A stretch of 64,000 bases of DNA from Anthropogastromicrobium sp050944455 (GCA_050944455.1 JBMNRC010000011.1:1-64000), one strand, 5' to 3'. Counted from the first letter of the stretch, positions 34,132-43,856 are shown. Numbers and translations are program-made. Notes: generated by a model from the sequence alone, not told the origin.

Positions 34132-34804
34132 ATATCAGTCACTTTGCCGAACTGTCAGTCGCTTCGGTGAATTGCCAGTGCCTCGGATGAACTTAAAGCT
34201 CCCCGGTGAACTGCCGATCTTTGGCGAATTGTCGGTAACAGGTGAACTTCCGGTCAGGCAGGAGCTTACAGGTGCCATTGGGGCCGGTGTACCCCGGTGT
34301 CAGTTCCTCCCATAAAATGTCAGTCAGGCCGGAAGGTTCTCCGTGCCAGACGCTGCAGACATAAATACGGTTCCGGAAGCCGGCACCGTCATTCCCGGTT
34401 TCTGACTGAAGCTGGCAGCACCCGAAAAAAGAATACAAAAATGCTGGTTATCCTTCGATAACAGATCCATGCTTTTTGACCGGAGGGGAAATTGCAGAAT
34501 GTAAGGCAAAAAGAAAATATGGCCGTCAGCTTTTCCCTGACATTTGTATAAATAAACAGATTATCGGAAAAATAGAATCGAAAACTATAAAAAATGACTC
34601 ACTGATACATCGGTCAGAATGCCGATGATATTATTTTTTACAAAAATACCTGACAAAAGTCCATATAGAACCGTCTTTTTTCCATACCGCGCACCCGACA
34701 AAAGTATTATTCTGAATTCAGAATTCGGAAGAATCGGCGGCCGCAGAAAACGCGCGATTCCTTCCTGAACGGAAATTTTACCATATTCACACTGAAGGAG
34801 GAGA
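34132..34804. other. Long gap: decayed repeats, then AT-rich control region
   Basis: From 34135 to 34260 a short unit resembling CGGTGAACTGCCAGT recurs in degenerate form. From 34500 to 34790 the DNA is AT-rich. It holds two copies of CGACAAAAGT or TGACAAAAGT (34651 and 34695 areas) and the perfect palindrome TTCTGAATTCAGAA (34710-34723), a candidate operator for the following sugar operon. I see no gene. Confidence 0.5.
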
Positions 34805-34807
34805 ATG

Positions 34808-36430
34808 ATGAGAAAAGTACTCAGTGTCATGCTGGCGTCCGCAATGGCTCTTTCAGCCGCAGCAGTTCCGGTAACCGTATTGGCGGATGACGATTCTGAA
34901 AACGTGACGATTTCTTTCTTTGACAAGAACTCGGGAACGCGCACTTTCGACGATCCGGTAGCGCTCGAGCTCGAAAAGAGAACCGGTGTCACCATCGATC
35001 TGATCAGCCCGACCGGAGATCCGGCCGAAAAGCTTTCCCTGATGCTTGCCGCGCAGGATTACCCGGATATCGTCCTCATGGACCGCGGCTCCGATATTGT
35101 CAACCAGTACATTGAGGCAGGCGCGCTGGTCAATCTGTCCGATTATATGGATCTGATGCCGAATGTCGTCGAGATGTACGGCGACACGCTGAACAAGACG
35201 CGCTACACCGACGGCAACAATTATTACCTTTCCAACTGGTACGGATATGATCCTGACCCGGTGAACGGATTTATCGCCCGCTATGACACGATGATTGAGC
35301 TGGTCGGCCAGGAGAGGGCGGACAGCGACGAGCCGTTTACATTCAGCGAATGGGTTGATCTGCTGAAACTATATAAGGAAACGTACCCCGAAGTTGACGG
35401 CAAGGAAACCATCGCTCTTGAGCTCGGCGAGCCGAGTTCCGACGGCGTGATCAACGGCCTGTTCTCCGGCATGAACGCGATGTACCCGTATTACGTGACC
35501 GACGGCAAGGTTCAGTTTGTGGTCAGGGATCCGAGATTCCTCACTGTCATGCACCAGATGAACCAGCTGTACCGCGAAGGCCTGATTGATCCGGAGTGGA
35601 CATCCAACAGTTCGGATCTTCTCAATCAGAAACTCGCGAACAACAACGTATTCGGCTATGCGGGATCATACTGGGATACCTGGTCCGCAAGCGCGTCCCT
35701 GATGCAGTCCGAAAATGAAAACGCCGAGTATCTGGCCTATAAAGTAGTAGCTGACGACGTTGATCCTGATCACACGACGCTGAGCGGCAGAAGTTCCCTC
35801 GGCTGGGACGCGATCGGCGTCACCACCAACTGCGAGAACATCGAAGCCGCATGCAAGTTCATTGACTACTGCGCGAGCCAGGAAGGCCAGGACCTTCTTC
35901 TCTGGGGCATCGAAGGCCAGGACTGGGAATTTGTTGACGGCGTCCGCACGCCGATCGGCGACATTGTCGAGCGCTATCAGGCAGATCCCACCAATGTTCA
36001 GAATGAAACCGGTATCACCAAATGGACCTGGTTCGTCAAGAATGACGTTCATCCGGATGACGGAACGCCATGCCGTATCTGGTTCGTTGAGAAGGACCGT
36101 TCGGCAACGTACGCTTACCAGAACCTCACCAATGCTTATTACGACACCGCTGAGTTCGCGACACTGCAGCCGGCCGGCAACAGCATCGAGGCGCTTGAAT
36201 ATCAGAAGATACTCGACATTTTCAATCAGGCATATCCGAATATGGTAAACGCGGCGTCTGAAGAAGAATGCGACGCCGTTTACGAGCAGATGCTCGCCGA
36301 CATGGAAGACGCCGGAGAGGAAGACGTCGAGGCTTTGATTACCGAGACCTATTTTGACCGCCTGGCTCTTTGGGGTGAGGAATCTGTGACCGGCGCATCC
36401 GCTACTGAGGGAAGTACGGAAGCTGAGTAA
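34808..36430 (+). CDS. Extracellular solute-binding protein, LplA-like
   Basis: The 540-residue protein begins with a signal peptide (residues 1-27, cleavage near VLA|DD), without a clear lipobox. The body has the pattern of large oligosaccharide-binding proteins (EKLSLMLAAQDYPDIVLMD, FSEWVDLLKLYKE, CKFIDYCASQEGQDLL). The C-terminus is acidic and rich in Glu/Ala/Thr. Two ATG codons are adjacent; the second (34808) is better spaced from AAGGAGG. Two permeases, an AraC regulator and a GH36 enzyme follow, so alpha-galactosides such as raffinose-type sugars are plausible ligands. Confidence 0.9.
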   Translation: MRKVLSVMLASAMALSAAAVPVTVLADDDSENVTISFFDKNSGTRTFDDPVALELEKRTGVTIDLISPTGDPAEKLSLMLAAQDYPDIVLMDRGSDIVNQYIEAGALVNLSDYMDLMPNVVEMYGDTLNKTRYTDGNNYYLSNWYGYDPDPVNGFIARYDTMIELVGQERADSDEPFTFSEWVDLLKLYKETYPEVDGKETIALELGEPSSDGVINGLFSGMNAMYPYYVTDGKVQFVVRDPRFLTVMHQMNQLYREGLIDPEWTSNSSDLLNQKLANNNVFGYAGSYWDTWSASASLMQSENENAEYLAYKVVADDVDPDHTTLSGRSSLGWDAIGVTTNCENIEAACKFIDYCASQEGQDLLLWGIEGQDWEFVDGVRTPIGDIVERYQADPTNVQNETGITKWTWFVKNDVHPDDGTPCRIWFVEKDRSATYAYQNLTNAYYDTAEFATLQPAGNSIEALEYQKILDIFNQAYPNMVNAASEEECDAVYEQMLADMEDAGEEDVEALITETYFDRLALWGEESVTGASATEGSTEAE

Positions 36431-36548
36431 TAAGAGCAGTAATTCAGCCGGATCAGTGCTGAACAAAGACCGGCAGACAGGTAGATCTGCCCGGGCGCTG
36501 AAAAGAGAAAGCTGCTGTGCCGTTCAGTACGGCCGCTCAATTGGATTG

Positions 36549-36588
36549 CGGGTCCCGGGGAGGAAATCCCCGGGGCCCGTTCCATTTT
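36549..36588 (+). terminator. Partial terminator after the binding-protein gene
   Basis: A 13-bp stem with one G-T wobble (36549-36561 with 36567-36579), loop GGAAA, then TTCCATTTTCC. It lies between the binding protein and the permeases, so read-through must supply the permease mRNA. Confidence 0.75.
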
Positions 36589-36642
36589 CCATAATCGTTT
36601 TGTGTCATACACATGCGGCGAACGCATGCAGTCAGGAGTAAA

Positions 36643-37605
36643 ATGATGTCCAAAAAAGTAAAAACACAGAAGCCAAAGATGAACGGGAAAAGATTCCGCC
36701 GGCGTTTGTGGAACCAGCGGTATCTGTTTCTGCTGATGGCGCCTGCAGTCGTCTGGGTTATCCTTATCTGCTATGCGCCGATGACAGGCCTGTACATGGC
36801 GTTTACCAATTACCGTCCCTCCCAGGAGGGATATTTCCATGATCTGCTGTCGGCGCCTTTCGTCGGCTGGGAGTGGTTCGAGTACTTCTTCGAGAACGAT
36901 TTCTCAAAAATCATGAGAAATACGCTCGCCACAAGCCTTCTGACCCTGCTGTTTTCTTTCCCGGCGCCGATTATCCTCGCCATCTTCCTGAACGAAGTGC
37001 ACCATATGCGTGTGAAGAAGTTCATCCAGACGGCTTCCTACCTGCCATATTTCATTTCCTGGGTTATCGCGGCCAACATTTTTCTGACCTTCCTTTCCAG
37101 GGACGGCCTCGTGAACGATATCCTGATCGCGCTTCACATCACGGACGAAAGAATCCTGTTCTTCCAGCATGGTACCTATTTCTGGTGGATCATGGCTTTT
37201 GCGAACACCTGGAAGACCATGGGATACAACGCCATTATCTATCTGTCGGCAATCTCCGGCATCGACGAGCAGCTGTACGAGGCGGCCAGGGTGGACGGCG
37301 CCAACAGAGTGCAGCAGATCTGGCACATCACGCTGCCGACAATCCGCCCGACAATCAGTATCCTCCTGATTCTCGCGGTCGGCGGAATCCTTTCCACCGG
37401 ATTTGAGCAGCAGCTGCTGATGGGAAACAACGCAATTCTTGATTATTCGGATGTCCTGGATACCTATTCCTACCGCTACGGCCTTACCAAAGGAATGTAT
37501 TCCTACGGAACCGCCGTCGGTCTGTTCAAATCGGCGGTTTCCTTCATCCTTGTTTTTGCGGCTAACCAGATCACAAAGAAGCTGAATGATTCAGCGCTGT
37601 TCTGA
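36643..37605 (+). CDS. Sugar ABC transporter permease, LplB-like
   Basis: A six-helix permease of 320 residues. After a basic N-terminus come YLFLLMAPAVVWV in the first helix and the ATPase-docking loop YEAARVDGANRVQQIWHITL. CAGGAG at 36633 is 4 bases from the first ATG and 7 from the next in-frame ATG at 36646, so the start may be one codon later. Its partner permease begins 15 bases after the stop. Confidence 0.93.
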   Translation: MMSKKVKTQKPKMNGKRFRRRLWNQRYLFLLMAPAVVWVILICYAPMTGLYMAFTNYRPSQEGYFHDLLSAPFVGWEWFEYFFENDFSKIMRNTLATSLLTLLFSFPAPIILAIFLNEVHHMRVKKFIQTASYLPYFISWVIAANIFLTFLSRDGLVNDILIALHITDERILFFQHGTYFWWIMAFANTWKTMGYNAIIYLSAISGIDEQLYEAARVDGANRVQQIWHITLPTIRPTISILLILAVGGILSTGFEQQLLMGNNAILDYSDVLDTYSYRYGLTKGMYSYGTAVGLFKSAVSFILVFAANQITKKLNDSALF

Positions 37606-37620
37606 GAAAGGAGAGGGATT

Positions 37621-38541
37621 ATGGCTGTCAAAACGGCGACGGTATCCAGAAAACATCATGTGCACCGCACGGGAGGAGAATGGGTTCTGGATATCCTCAA
37701 GGTGATTTTTCTGGTTATCGTGACAATCATCACGATATATCCGTTCTGGAATATTTTCATTGTCTCCATCAATGACGCGACGGACGCCCTGCGCGGGGGC
37801 CTGTACTTCTTCCCGCGCAAATTCAGCATTTCCAGTTATGTGGAAATTCTGAGCCGCCCCACTTTCCAGCATTCCATACTCGTGACGGTGGCAAGAACGG
37901 TGATCGGCACGCCTCTGGCGGTGCTTGTGACTTCCATGTGCGCGTATACGCTCTCACGCAGGGATCTGATCGGACACAGATTCTGGAATGTTCTGTTTGT
38001 GTTTACGATGTATTTCGGCGGCGGGCAGGTTCCCTACTACATGGTTTTAAAGGGACTGCATCTGCTTGACAGTTTCTGGGTATTCATCTTCCCCCTGATG
38101 ATGAATGTCTACAACATGATCCTGATCCGTTCCTACATCGAGTCGATGCCGCAGTCCCTTTTTGAAGCGGTGAAAATCGACGGCGGGAACGACCTGGTTG
38201 TGTTTTTCCGGATTGTTGTTCCGCTGGCAAAGCCGATCCTGATGACGGTCGCCCTGTTTGCGGCAATCACCCAGTGGAATTCCTGGTTCGACGCAAACCT
38301 GTATACTACTTCCGAAAACCTGAAGCCCATGCAGTCCATACTGGTCGAGATCCTCAACCAGTACCAGACCGGCGCTTCGATCTCCCAGCAGATGTCCAAC
38401 GCGGCTGCCGGTGTGACGGTTACGCCGGACAGCATCCGTATGGCAGCGACAATGATTGCGACGATTCCGATTATTCTGGTTTATCCGTTTATCCAGAAAT
38501 ATTTTGTCAAAGGCATTATGCTCGGAGCTGTCAAGGGCTGA
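37621..38541 (+). CDS. Sugar ABC transporter permease, LplC-like
   Basis: The 306-residue partner permease has the docking loop SLFEAVKIDGGNDLVVFFRI and ends KYFVKGIMLGAVKG, the hallmark of LplC-type proteins. A strong AAAGGAGAGGG precedes the ATG. The transporter has no ATPase gene of its own and probably uses a shared one. Confidence 0.93.
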   Translation: MAVKTATVSRKHHVHRTGGEWVLDILKVIFLVIVTIITIYPFWNIFIVSINDATDALRGGLYFFPRKFSISSYVEILSRPTFQHSILVTVARTVIGTPLAVLVTSMCAYTLSRRDLIGHRFWNVLFVFTMYFGGGQVPYYMVLKGLHLLDSFWVFIFPLMMNVYNMILIRSYIESMPQSLFEAVKIDGGNDLVVFFRIVVPLAKPILMTVALFAAITQWNSWFDANLYTTSENLKPMQSILVEILNQYQTGASISQQMSNAAAGVTVTPDSIRMAATMIATIPIILVYPFIQKYFVKGIMLGAVKG

Positions 38542-38576
38542 CGGAAATCAGTACAGAAATTCAAAGGATAAAACAA

Positions 38577-39518
38577 ATGAGAGAATATCCCACAACCTTC
38601 AGCGGAGGGGGATACTACGGGATCAAGTACCTGAATCGGGGAAAGGAAGACTTCAGTATCCTCGCCGCCGGGATCCAGCACTGCACGAAGGATTTCAAAT
38701 GTGAGTACGTCGCGAGGCCGGGATGGCATTTCCACGCGGTTATCTCCGGCAAAGGGTATTTCACGGCGGACGGCCGGTCTCAGCAGGTTCACAAAGGACA
38801 GCTGTTTATGGTGAAGCCGGGAGAAATAACATCCTACCGGGCGGACGCGGAAGATCCCTGGTTTTATGCCTGGGTTACGTATGACGGGCCGCGGGCGGCC
38901 GAAAACATGGAAGCGGCCGGTTTCGGTCCCGGGGTCAACGTTTTGGATTCCTACGTGGATATGGCGGGATTCTACAAGACAGCAAAAGAGCTGATCAGCC
39001 ACGCGGCGCTCACCGATTCCGAGGAGCTGATGCGGATGAGCTGCGCGTACCGTTATCTGTCTCTGGCGGTTCTTTCCTTTGAGAAAAAGTCGGAAAACCA
39101 GTTAAAAGACGGTGTGCTCTCCCAGGATGATTACGTCAGGTACGCGGTCGAATATCTGGACAAGAATTATTCCGACGTCAAAATCTCGGACGTGTCGGAT
39201 TATCTCGGACTCAGCCGTACCTATCTTTCCGAAATTTTCAAAAAGAAGATGTATATTTCGCCGCAGGAATACCTGATCCGGCTCAGAATGGAAAAAAGCC
39301 GGCAGCTTCTGCTGCAGACACGCTGGTCGATCTATATGATCGCGAAGAGCGTGGGATACGATGACCAGCTTGCCTTTTCGCGGATGTTCAAAAAGAAATT
39401 CGGCGTAAGTCCTGACCGCTACCGCAGACAGATGAGAGGGCAGCAAAACGGGCAGCAGACGTATGCCGGCCCGGAAAGTCCAGGCGGTGACCCGCCTGAC
39501 AGAGAGGAGAACATATGA
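38577..39518 (+). CDS. AraC-family regulator of the GH36 sugar operon
   Basis: The 313-residue protein has an N-terminal cupin sensor domain (around PGWHFHAVISGKGYF and KGQLFMVKPGEI) and a C-terminal double helix-turn-helix (residues 190-290), with KISDVSDYLGLSRTYLSEIFKKK and the AraC signature ending GVSPDRYRRQ. It probably senses the imported sugar and activates the operon that contains it. ATG at 38577 follows AAAGGA. Its 3' end overlaps the GH36 start by four bases (ATGA), so the two are translationally coupled. Confidence 0.93.
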   Translation: MREYPTTFSGGGYYGIKYLNRGKEDFSILAAGIQHCTKDFKCEYVARPGWHFHAVISGKGYFTADGRSQQVHKGQLFMVKPGEITSYRADAEDPWFYAWVTYDGPRAAENMEAAGFGPGVNVLDSYVDMAGFYKTAKELISHAALTDSEELMRMSCAYRYLSLAVLSFEKKSENQLKDGVLSQDDYVRYAVEYLDKNYSDVKISDVSDYLGLSRTYLSEIFKKKMYISPQEYLIRLRMEKSRQLLLQTRWSIYMIAKSVGYDDQLAFSRMFKKKFGVSPDRYRRQMRGQQNGQQTYAGPESPGGDPPDREENI

Positions 39519-41545
39519 ATCTGACGTATTTTCAGGTCCCCGCCTGTGAGGCGGACAGAATGCTGAAAGAGGCTGTATTTTCCGGCGAAGTGCGGTCGGA
39601 AGTCCGGCTTGCGGACGGCCGCGTGCTCGACACGGCAAAAATGAAAAGAGAAGCTCTTCCGGCACAGGGCGGAGAACCGGGCGGAAGCGGAACGAAGATT
39701 GTCCACTGGCAGGATGAGGATCCGGATCTTGCCCTTGAGCAGGAATTCGTGTTTTCAGACGCGGGAACGCTGACCTGCCGCGTGACAGTGCTCAGCAAAA
39801 GCCCGGTGAGCACGAGGTATATGGCAGCCCTTATTCTTCCGCTGGAAGAGAAAGGGCTCCGCTTCCTTTCTTCCCCGTTTGACAACGACAAGTGGGCGAA
39901 GTTTGTGGATTATCCGGCGGAATACGCTGAGCCGGCCCACGAATTCACGGCGATTCATCCTGACGGGAAGGCAAACGGGCTGGTGATCGGATCCATCGAT
40001 CACACCGACTGGAAGAGCGCCGTCACCCTGCAGAAAGGGACGCTCACCGCTTACAGCGGCTGCGCCGACGAGCAGACCAGGGACCTGAACGGGATTCCGC
40101 ACGGACTGCTCACCGGGACGCGGATTTCCTCGGCCCGGTTCTTCGTCGGGTTTTTCGATTCTTACCAGAAGGGATTTGCCGATTTCGGCGACGCCTGCGC
40201 GGAGGTGCAGCCGATGCTTTCCTGGGACGGACCGGCGATTTTCGGCTGGAACAGCTGGTCCGCGCTGATGGGAAGTCTCACGCCCGAAAGCTACGCGGCA
40301 GCCTCGGATTTCATGGCTGAGATCAAAAACACTTACTGCGGTGCGGACGGCAGCCAGTACATCAACTACGACGCGATGTGGCAGAGCTTCTCCAATAAGG
40401 TTTCCGGGAATCTCCAGACCGTCCGGGCGAACGGCCAGCGTCCCGGGGCGTATTTCTGCCCGTTCATCACCCATTCCAGCGCTCTCGGGCGGGAAGTTCC
40501 CGGCACGGAAGGACGCTATTTCTTCGAGGACCTTGTGCTGAAGGACGCGGACGGAAAAATGCTTCCCCCGGTCGACGGCCTGATCTCGCTGGATCCCACG
40601 CATCCAGGAACCTGGCAGTATATGGAGTACGGGCTGACACAGGTCGCGCACTTTGGTTTCGATTTCGTGAAAACTGACTTCGTCGGCCACGGATGCCGCG
40701 AGGGAGTGTTTTACAAAAAGGAAATCACGACAGGCGTACAGGCTTTCCGCTATGGGATGCAGCACTTTGTGGACGTGATCAGGGCCCAGGACCACCCGAT
40801 TTTCATCAGCCTTTCCATCGCGCCGATCTTCCCGTATGGGTACGGCCACGGGCGGCGCATTTCGTGCGACGCGTTCGGAACCCTTGACCAGACGGAATAT
40901 CTCAATAACTGCATCACCTACCTCTGGTGGATGAACGACCGCCTGTACCGGTTCAACGATCCGGACCACATCGTGGTTTACCGCACCTACGACAAGCCGG
41001 CGATCACTTTCAACGAGGGAAAATCGCGGTATCACAGCGGCGTGATCTGCGGCGGGCTGATGATCAGCAGCGACGACGCGCAGATTCCGGAAGCGAGGGA
41101 GAGAGTCAGGACCATTTTCTCCAACGAGGAGATCAACGCGCTTGCCCGCAGGGGGCAGAGTTTCGTGCCGGCCCGGCTGGTGCAGGGCGGGAATTCCTCC
41201 GATGTTTTTGTGAGAAAGGACGGGGAAACGCTGGAGGCGGCGCTGTTCAACTACAGTATTTCCGAGGAAAAGAGTTTTGACCTTGACCTTGGTGAACTGG
41301 AGAAGGCAGCGGAGATGGCAGGCTGCACGGAGCACTCGGGAAAGGAAGCCGCTTCGGTGGGGAATTCCGGGTCCGCGGAACCGCAAAAAACCGACACTGG
41401 AGCGTCCCGCCTGCAGCAGACAGACGGCGCCTGCCGGGTTCATGACTGCTGGACCAAAAAAGACGTTACGGTTGAGGACGGCCGCCTGACATGGACGCTT
41501 AAACCGGCGGAATCCGCGATGCTGAAAATCACGCGTGCGGAGTGA
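39515..41545 (+). CDS. GH36-type alpha-galactosidase-like enzyme
   Basis: The 676-residue enzyme has a beta-sandwich N-terminus and a TIM barrel. Nucleophile candidate is Asp388 in KTDFVG and the acid/base candidate Asp452 in SCDAFG. These fit the GH27/GH36/GH31 clan, and the domain order fits GH36. Exact substrate cannot be assigned. A Ser/Glu/Ala-rich stretch of about 35 residues (around HSGKEAASVGNSGS) interrupts the C-terminal beta domain and looks like a low-complexity insertion. No signal peptide, so cytoplasmic. The start overlaps the AraC gene. It ends the second sugar operon. Confidence 0.8.
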   Translation: MNLTYFQVPACEADRMLKEAVFSGEVRSEVRLADGRVLDTAKMKREALPAQGGEPGGSGTKIVHWQDEDPDLALEQEFVFSDAGTLTCRVTVLSKSPVSTRYMAALILPLEEKGLRFLSSPFDNDKWAKFVDYPAEYAEPAHEFTAIHPDGKANGLVIGSIDHTDWKSAVTLQKGTLTAYSGCADEQTRDLNGIPHGLLTGTRISSARFFVGFFDSYQKGFADFGDACAEVQPMLSWDGPAIFGWNSWSALMGSLTPESYAAASDFMAEIKNTYCGADGSQYINYDAMWQSFSNKVSGNLQTVRANGQRPGAYFCPFITHSSALGREVPGTEGRYFFEDLVLKDADGKMLPPVDGLISLDPTHPGTWQYMEYGLTQVAHFGFDFVKTDFVGHGCREGVFYKKEITTGVQAFRYGMQHFVDVIRAQDHPIFISLSIAPIFPYGYGHGRRISCDAFGTLDQTEYLNNCITYLWWMNDRLYRFNDPDHIVVYRTYDKPAITFNEGKSRYHSGVICGGLMISSDDAQIPEARERVRTIFSNEEINALARRGQSFVPARLVQGGNSSDVFVRKDGETLEAALFNYSISEEKSFDLDLGELEKAAEMAGCTEHSGKEAASVGNSGSAEPQKTDTGASRLQQTDGACRVHDCWTKKDVTVEDGRLTWTLKPAESAMLKITRAE

Positions 41546-41548
41546 GTG

Positions 41549-41720
41549 TGTCTGTTCACGGCGCGAGCAGGGGATTTATTTCATGGAAATTATCATGCAG
41601 TCGAACGCCGACTGTTCACGGCGCGCGCCGGGATTTTACTGGATAAAAATCAAGTGCTCAGAGTGAGCTCGTCAACCCAAGGCGCGCGTCTGGGATTTCC
41701 TGGATACAAATACACGCGTT
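41549..41720. repeat. Degenerate repeats after the GH36 gene
   Basis: CTGTTCACGGCGCG occurs at 41552 and 41612, and related strings with GGCGCGCG and TGGGATTT or CGGGATTT followed by TGGATA recur until 41710. The unit is roughly 60 bases and badly decayed. Confidence 0.55.
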
Positions 41721-41746
41721 AAGCGCGCATGGACCTGTTTTATCAT

Positions 41747-41772
41747 TGCCCGGCCACCGGCCGGGCATTTTT
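41747..41772 (+). terminator. Terminator of the second sugar operon
   Basis: TGCCCGGCC (41747-41755) pairs perfectly with GGCCGGGCA (41759-41767), loop ACC, followed by TTTTT. Confidence 0.9.
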
Positions 41773-41897
41773 GTAGTATACGGAACGAAAGTGTGATAAA
41801 ATGCAGAACAGTGCGGATTGACAGCCGGCAGGGCGGCGGTAAGGGTTTCATCGGCGGATGAAACTGGCCGTGCCGGACGGAATTTCGCGGCGGTTTT

Positions 41898-41975
41898 CGC
41901 CGGACGACGGGCTGCGGAAAGCGGCGGGACGGCGGAGAAGCAGGTTTTGCCGGACGACGGGCTGTGGAAAGCGGC
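41898..41975. repeat. 50-bp direct repeat upstream of the FNT gene
   Basis: GCCGGACGACGGGCTG followed by C/T and GGAAAGCGGC occurs at 41899 and 41949. It lies in the leader of the FNT gene and keeps a spurious upstream reading frame open. Confidence 0.7.
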
Positions 41976-42019
41976 CGGCGGCGGAGCGGCGGAAAATACA
42001 GAGAAAAGAGGAAAAAATC

Positions 42020-42781
42020 GTGTACAGCGAGGACTTTGAAGCCACCGCGAAAAGCGGACTGGCGAAAGTGACATTTTTGAAAACCAATCCGGCGGGCTAT
42101 TTTGTTTCGTCCATGCTGGCGGGCATTTACATCGGGTTCGGCAGCCTTTTGATGAACAGCATCGCGGGACAGCTGGAGGGAAACCCCGCGGCCAAGATGA
42201 TTTCCGGCGCGGCGTTCTCGGTCGCGCTGAGCCTGGTCGTGATGGCCGGCGCGGAACTGTTTACCGGCAACAACATGGCCATGGCGGCGGGCGTTTTCAA
42301 AAAGAAGATCACACTGGCGGACGCGGTGAAACTGCTGGCCGTCTGCTGGCTCGGAAACCTCGCCGGCTCCTGGTGCCTGGTGATTCTGTTCCACTTCAGC
42401 GGGCTGCAGACCGGAAATACGGCCGAAGCCCTGGCGCAGGGAGCTGCCGCGAAGATGAGCATTCCGTTTGGATCTCTTCTGATCCGCGGCCTTCTCTGCA
42501 ACATGCTTGTCTGCCTTGCGATCTGGTGCAGCACGCGGGCGAAATCGGACGCTGGAAAGCTGATCATGGTGTTCTGGTGCATCCTGGCCTTTGTCACGAC
42601 CGGTTTTGAGCACAGTATCGCCAACATGACCCAGCTGAGCGCGGCGCTTCTGGACCCGGCCGGGGAGGCGGTTTCCTTCGGCGGGTACGTCTACAACCTG
42701 CTCACGGTGACGCTCGGAAACATGATCGGCGGCATCCTGTTTGTGGCGGTTCCGTATTACATCTGCCAGAAAAACGACTGA
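42020..42781 (+). CDS. Formate/nitrite transporter family channel
   Basis: The 253-residue membrane protein has six helices. Family signatures are present: GIYIGFGSLL, GAELFTGNNM and WLGNLAGSW, and GFEHSIANM near the end, which carries the conserved pore histidine. It probably moves formate, or possibly nitrite or hydrosulfide, across the membrane. I chose the GTG at 42020, preceded by AGAGGAAA; the frame is open further upstream, but that part is Arg-rich and made of the direct repeat. Neighbours do not narrow the substrate, though formate export suits a fermentative anaerobe. Confidence 0.88.
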   Translation: MYSEDFEATAKSGLAKVTFLKTNPAGYFVSSMLAGIYIGFGSLLMNSIAGQLEGNPAAKMISGAAFSVALSLVVMAGAELFTGNNMAMAAGVFKKKITLADAVKLLAVCWLGNLAGSWCLVILFHFSGLQTGNTAEALAQGAAAKMSIPFGSLLIRGLLCNMLVCLAIWCSTRAKSDAGKLIMVFWCILAFVTTGFEHSIANMTQLSAALLDPAGEAVSFGGYVYNLLTVTLGNMIGGILFVAVPYYICQKND

Positions 42782-43014
42782 CGGATTTCCTGCAGGTGAC
42801 GCCCGGAACATGGTCGGAGGCGTCCTGTCTGCCGCGGATGCGCATTGGCGTCTGTCGAAAACCGGATTGTACAGGCGCCATTTCCAGGAGCCGGTAAATT
42901 GCGGCAGGGTAAAACCTGAATGACGCGGAGCGCAGTAAAAGGACCGGAAAGAATGACGCCTGTGCGATGACAGGGGAAGTGCCTCCGGCTGGTTTAAAAA
43001 AATCCGAAAAAAAA

Positions 43015-43064
43015 TCCCGGGCCGCGGAGCTGAGCAATCAGCTTCGCGGCCCGGGAAAGTTTTT
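43015..43064. terminator. Bidirectional terminator between FNT and HdeD-like genes
   Basis: A 19-bp stem with one mismatch (43015-43033 with 43038-43056), loop GCAA. A-run before and TTTTTTTT after make it work on both strands. Confidence 0.9.
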
Positions 43065-43078
43065 TTTCCGGCTGCCGG

Positions 43079-43687
43079 TTATTCGTCGATGACGTCTTCG
43101 GACTTGAGTTCCTTCATGCGGACTCCGCTGACGATCAGCATGATACCTTCAGTAATCAGGTAGATCGTTACGATGACGTTCAGGGTTATCAGAGACAGAT
43201 TCGGCATGAACAGAAGCATGATGCCGACGATCAGGCTGATGATTCCGGAGACGGTGCCGCCGGAGCTGCCGGCGAAACCGTAGAAACGCATGCGGTCGCC
43301 AATCGCGATGTTTTCAATGCCGGTGGAAATAAGTTCGAAGGCAAACAGGTATGAAAGCGCGTAAACCATCCCGCCTTTTCCCGATGTCAGAAGCAGAACG
43401 CCAAGCAGGACATCCAGAATGCCGCTGGCCAGGAGCAGTCCCGAGTGAAGATAAACCGGGGACTGAATGTACGTAATCGCTTTTGCCACGCCGACGACGA
43501 TCAGCGCGATGGAAAGCAGGACGGCCATCACAAAGACGGACTGGAACGGGTAGATCAGGCACAGAATGCCCAGGATGGTCATGATGGCGCCGATACAGAT
43601 GGACACGACGCGGTACTTTTTGATGTTGGAGTTCACATAGTTCCGGATCTCATCCCTGTAGTTGGTGTTGTTATTATAAAAAAGCAT
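43079..43687 (-). CDS. HdeD/DUF308-family membrane protein
   Basis: The 202-residue protein has six hydrophobic helices arranged as repeated pairs, with ILGILCLIYPFQSVFVM, typical of the HdeD/DUF308 family. HdeD takes part in acid resistance in E. coli; in Bacillota the role is unknown. A consensus promoter lies upstream at 43797-43825 on the minus strand. Confidence 0.85.
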   Translation of the reverse strand: MLFYNNNTNYRDEIRNYVNSNIKKYRVVSICIGAIMTILGILCLIYPFQSVFVMAVLLSIALIVVGVAKAITYIQSPVYLHSGLLLASGILDVLLGVLLLTSGKGGMVYALSYLFAFELISTGIENIAIGDRMRFYGFAGSSGGTVSGIISLIVGIMLLFMPNLSLITLNVIVTIYLITEGIMLIVSGVRMKELKSEDVIDE

Positions 43688-43796
43688 GGTGACCCCTTTC
43701 TGCGGCGCGTGTATGTCGGATACCGTCCCGGACCGTCTGTGGGCAACGTCCCGGGAACGCGGATCCGTATGGATGCGCCGGCGTCAATACTTTTTA

Positions 43797-43825
43797 ATTA
43801 TACATCTGTTAACCGTGAAACGCAA
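43797..43825 (-). promoter_or_regulatory. Promoter of the HdeD-like gene
   Basis: Minus strand: -35 TTGCGT (43825-43820), 17-base spacer, -10 TATAAT (43802-43797). Confidence 0.75.
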
Positions 43826-43856
43826 CGTCAGAAAGGCGCGTATACTCCGTTTTTTG

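Noticed and set aside
41858..42019. N-terminal extension of the FNT channel
   Set aside because: The upstream frame is Arg-rich and made of a 50-bp direct repeat. The GTG at 42020 with AGAGGAAA gives the normal family length.
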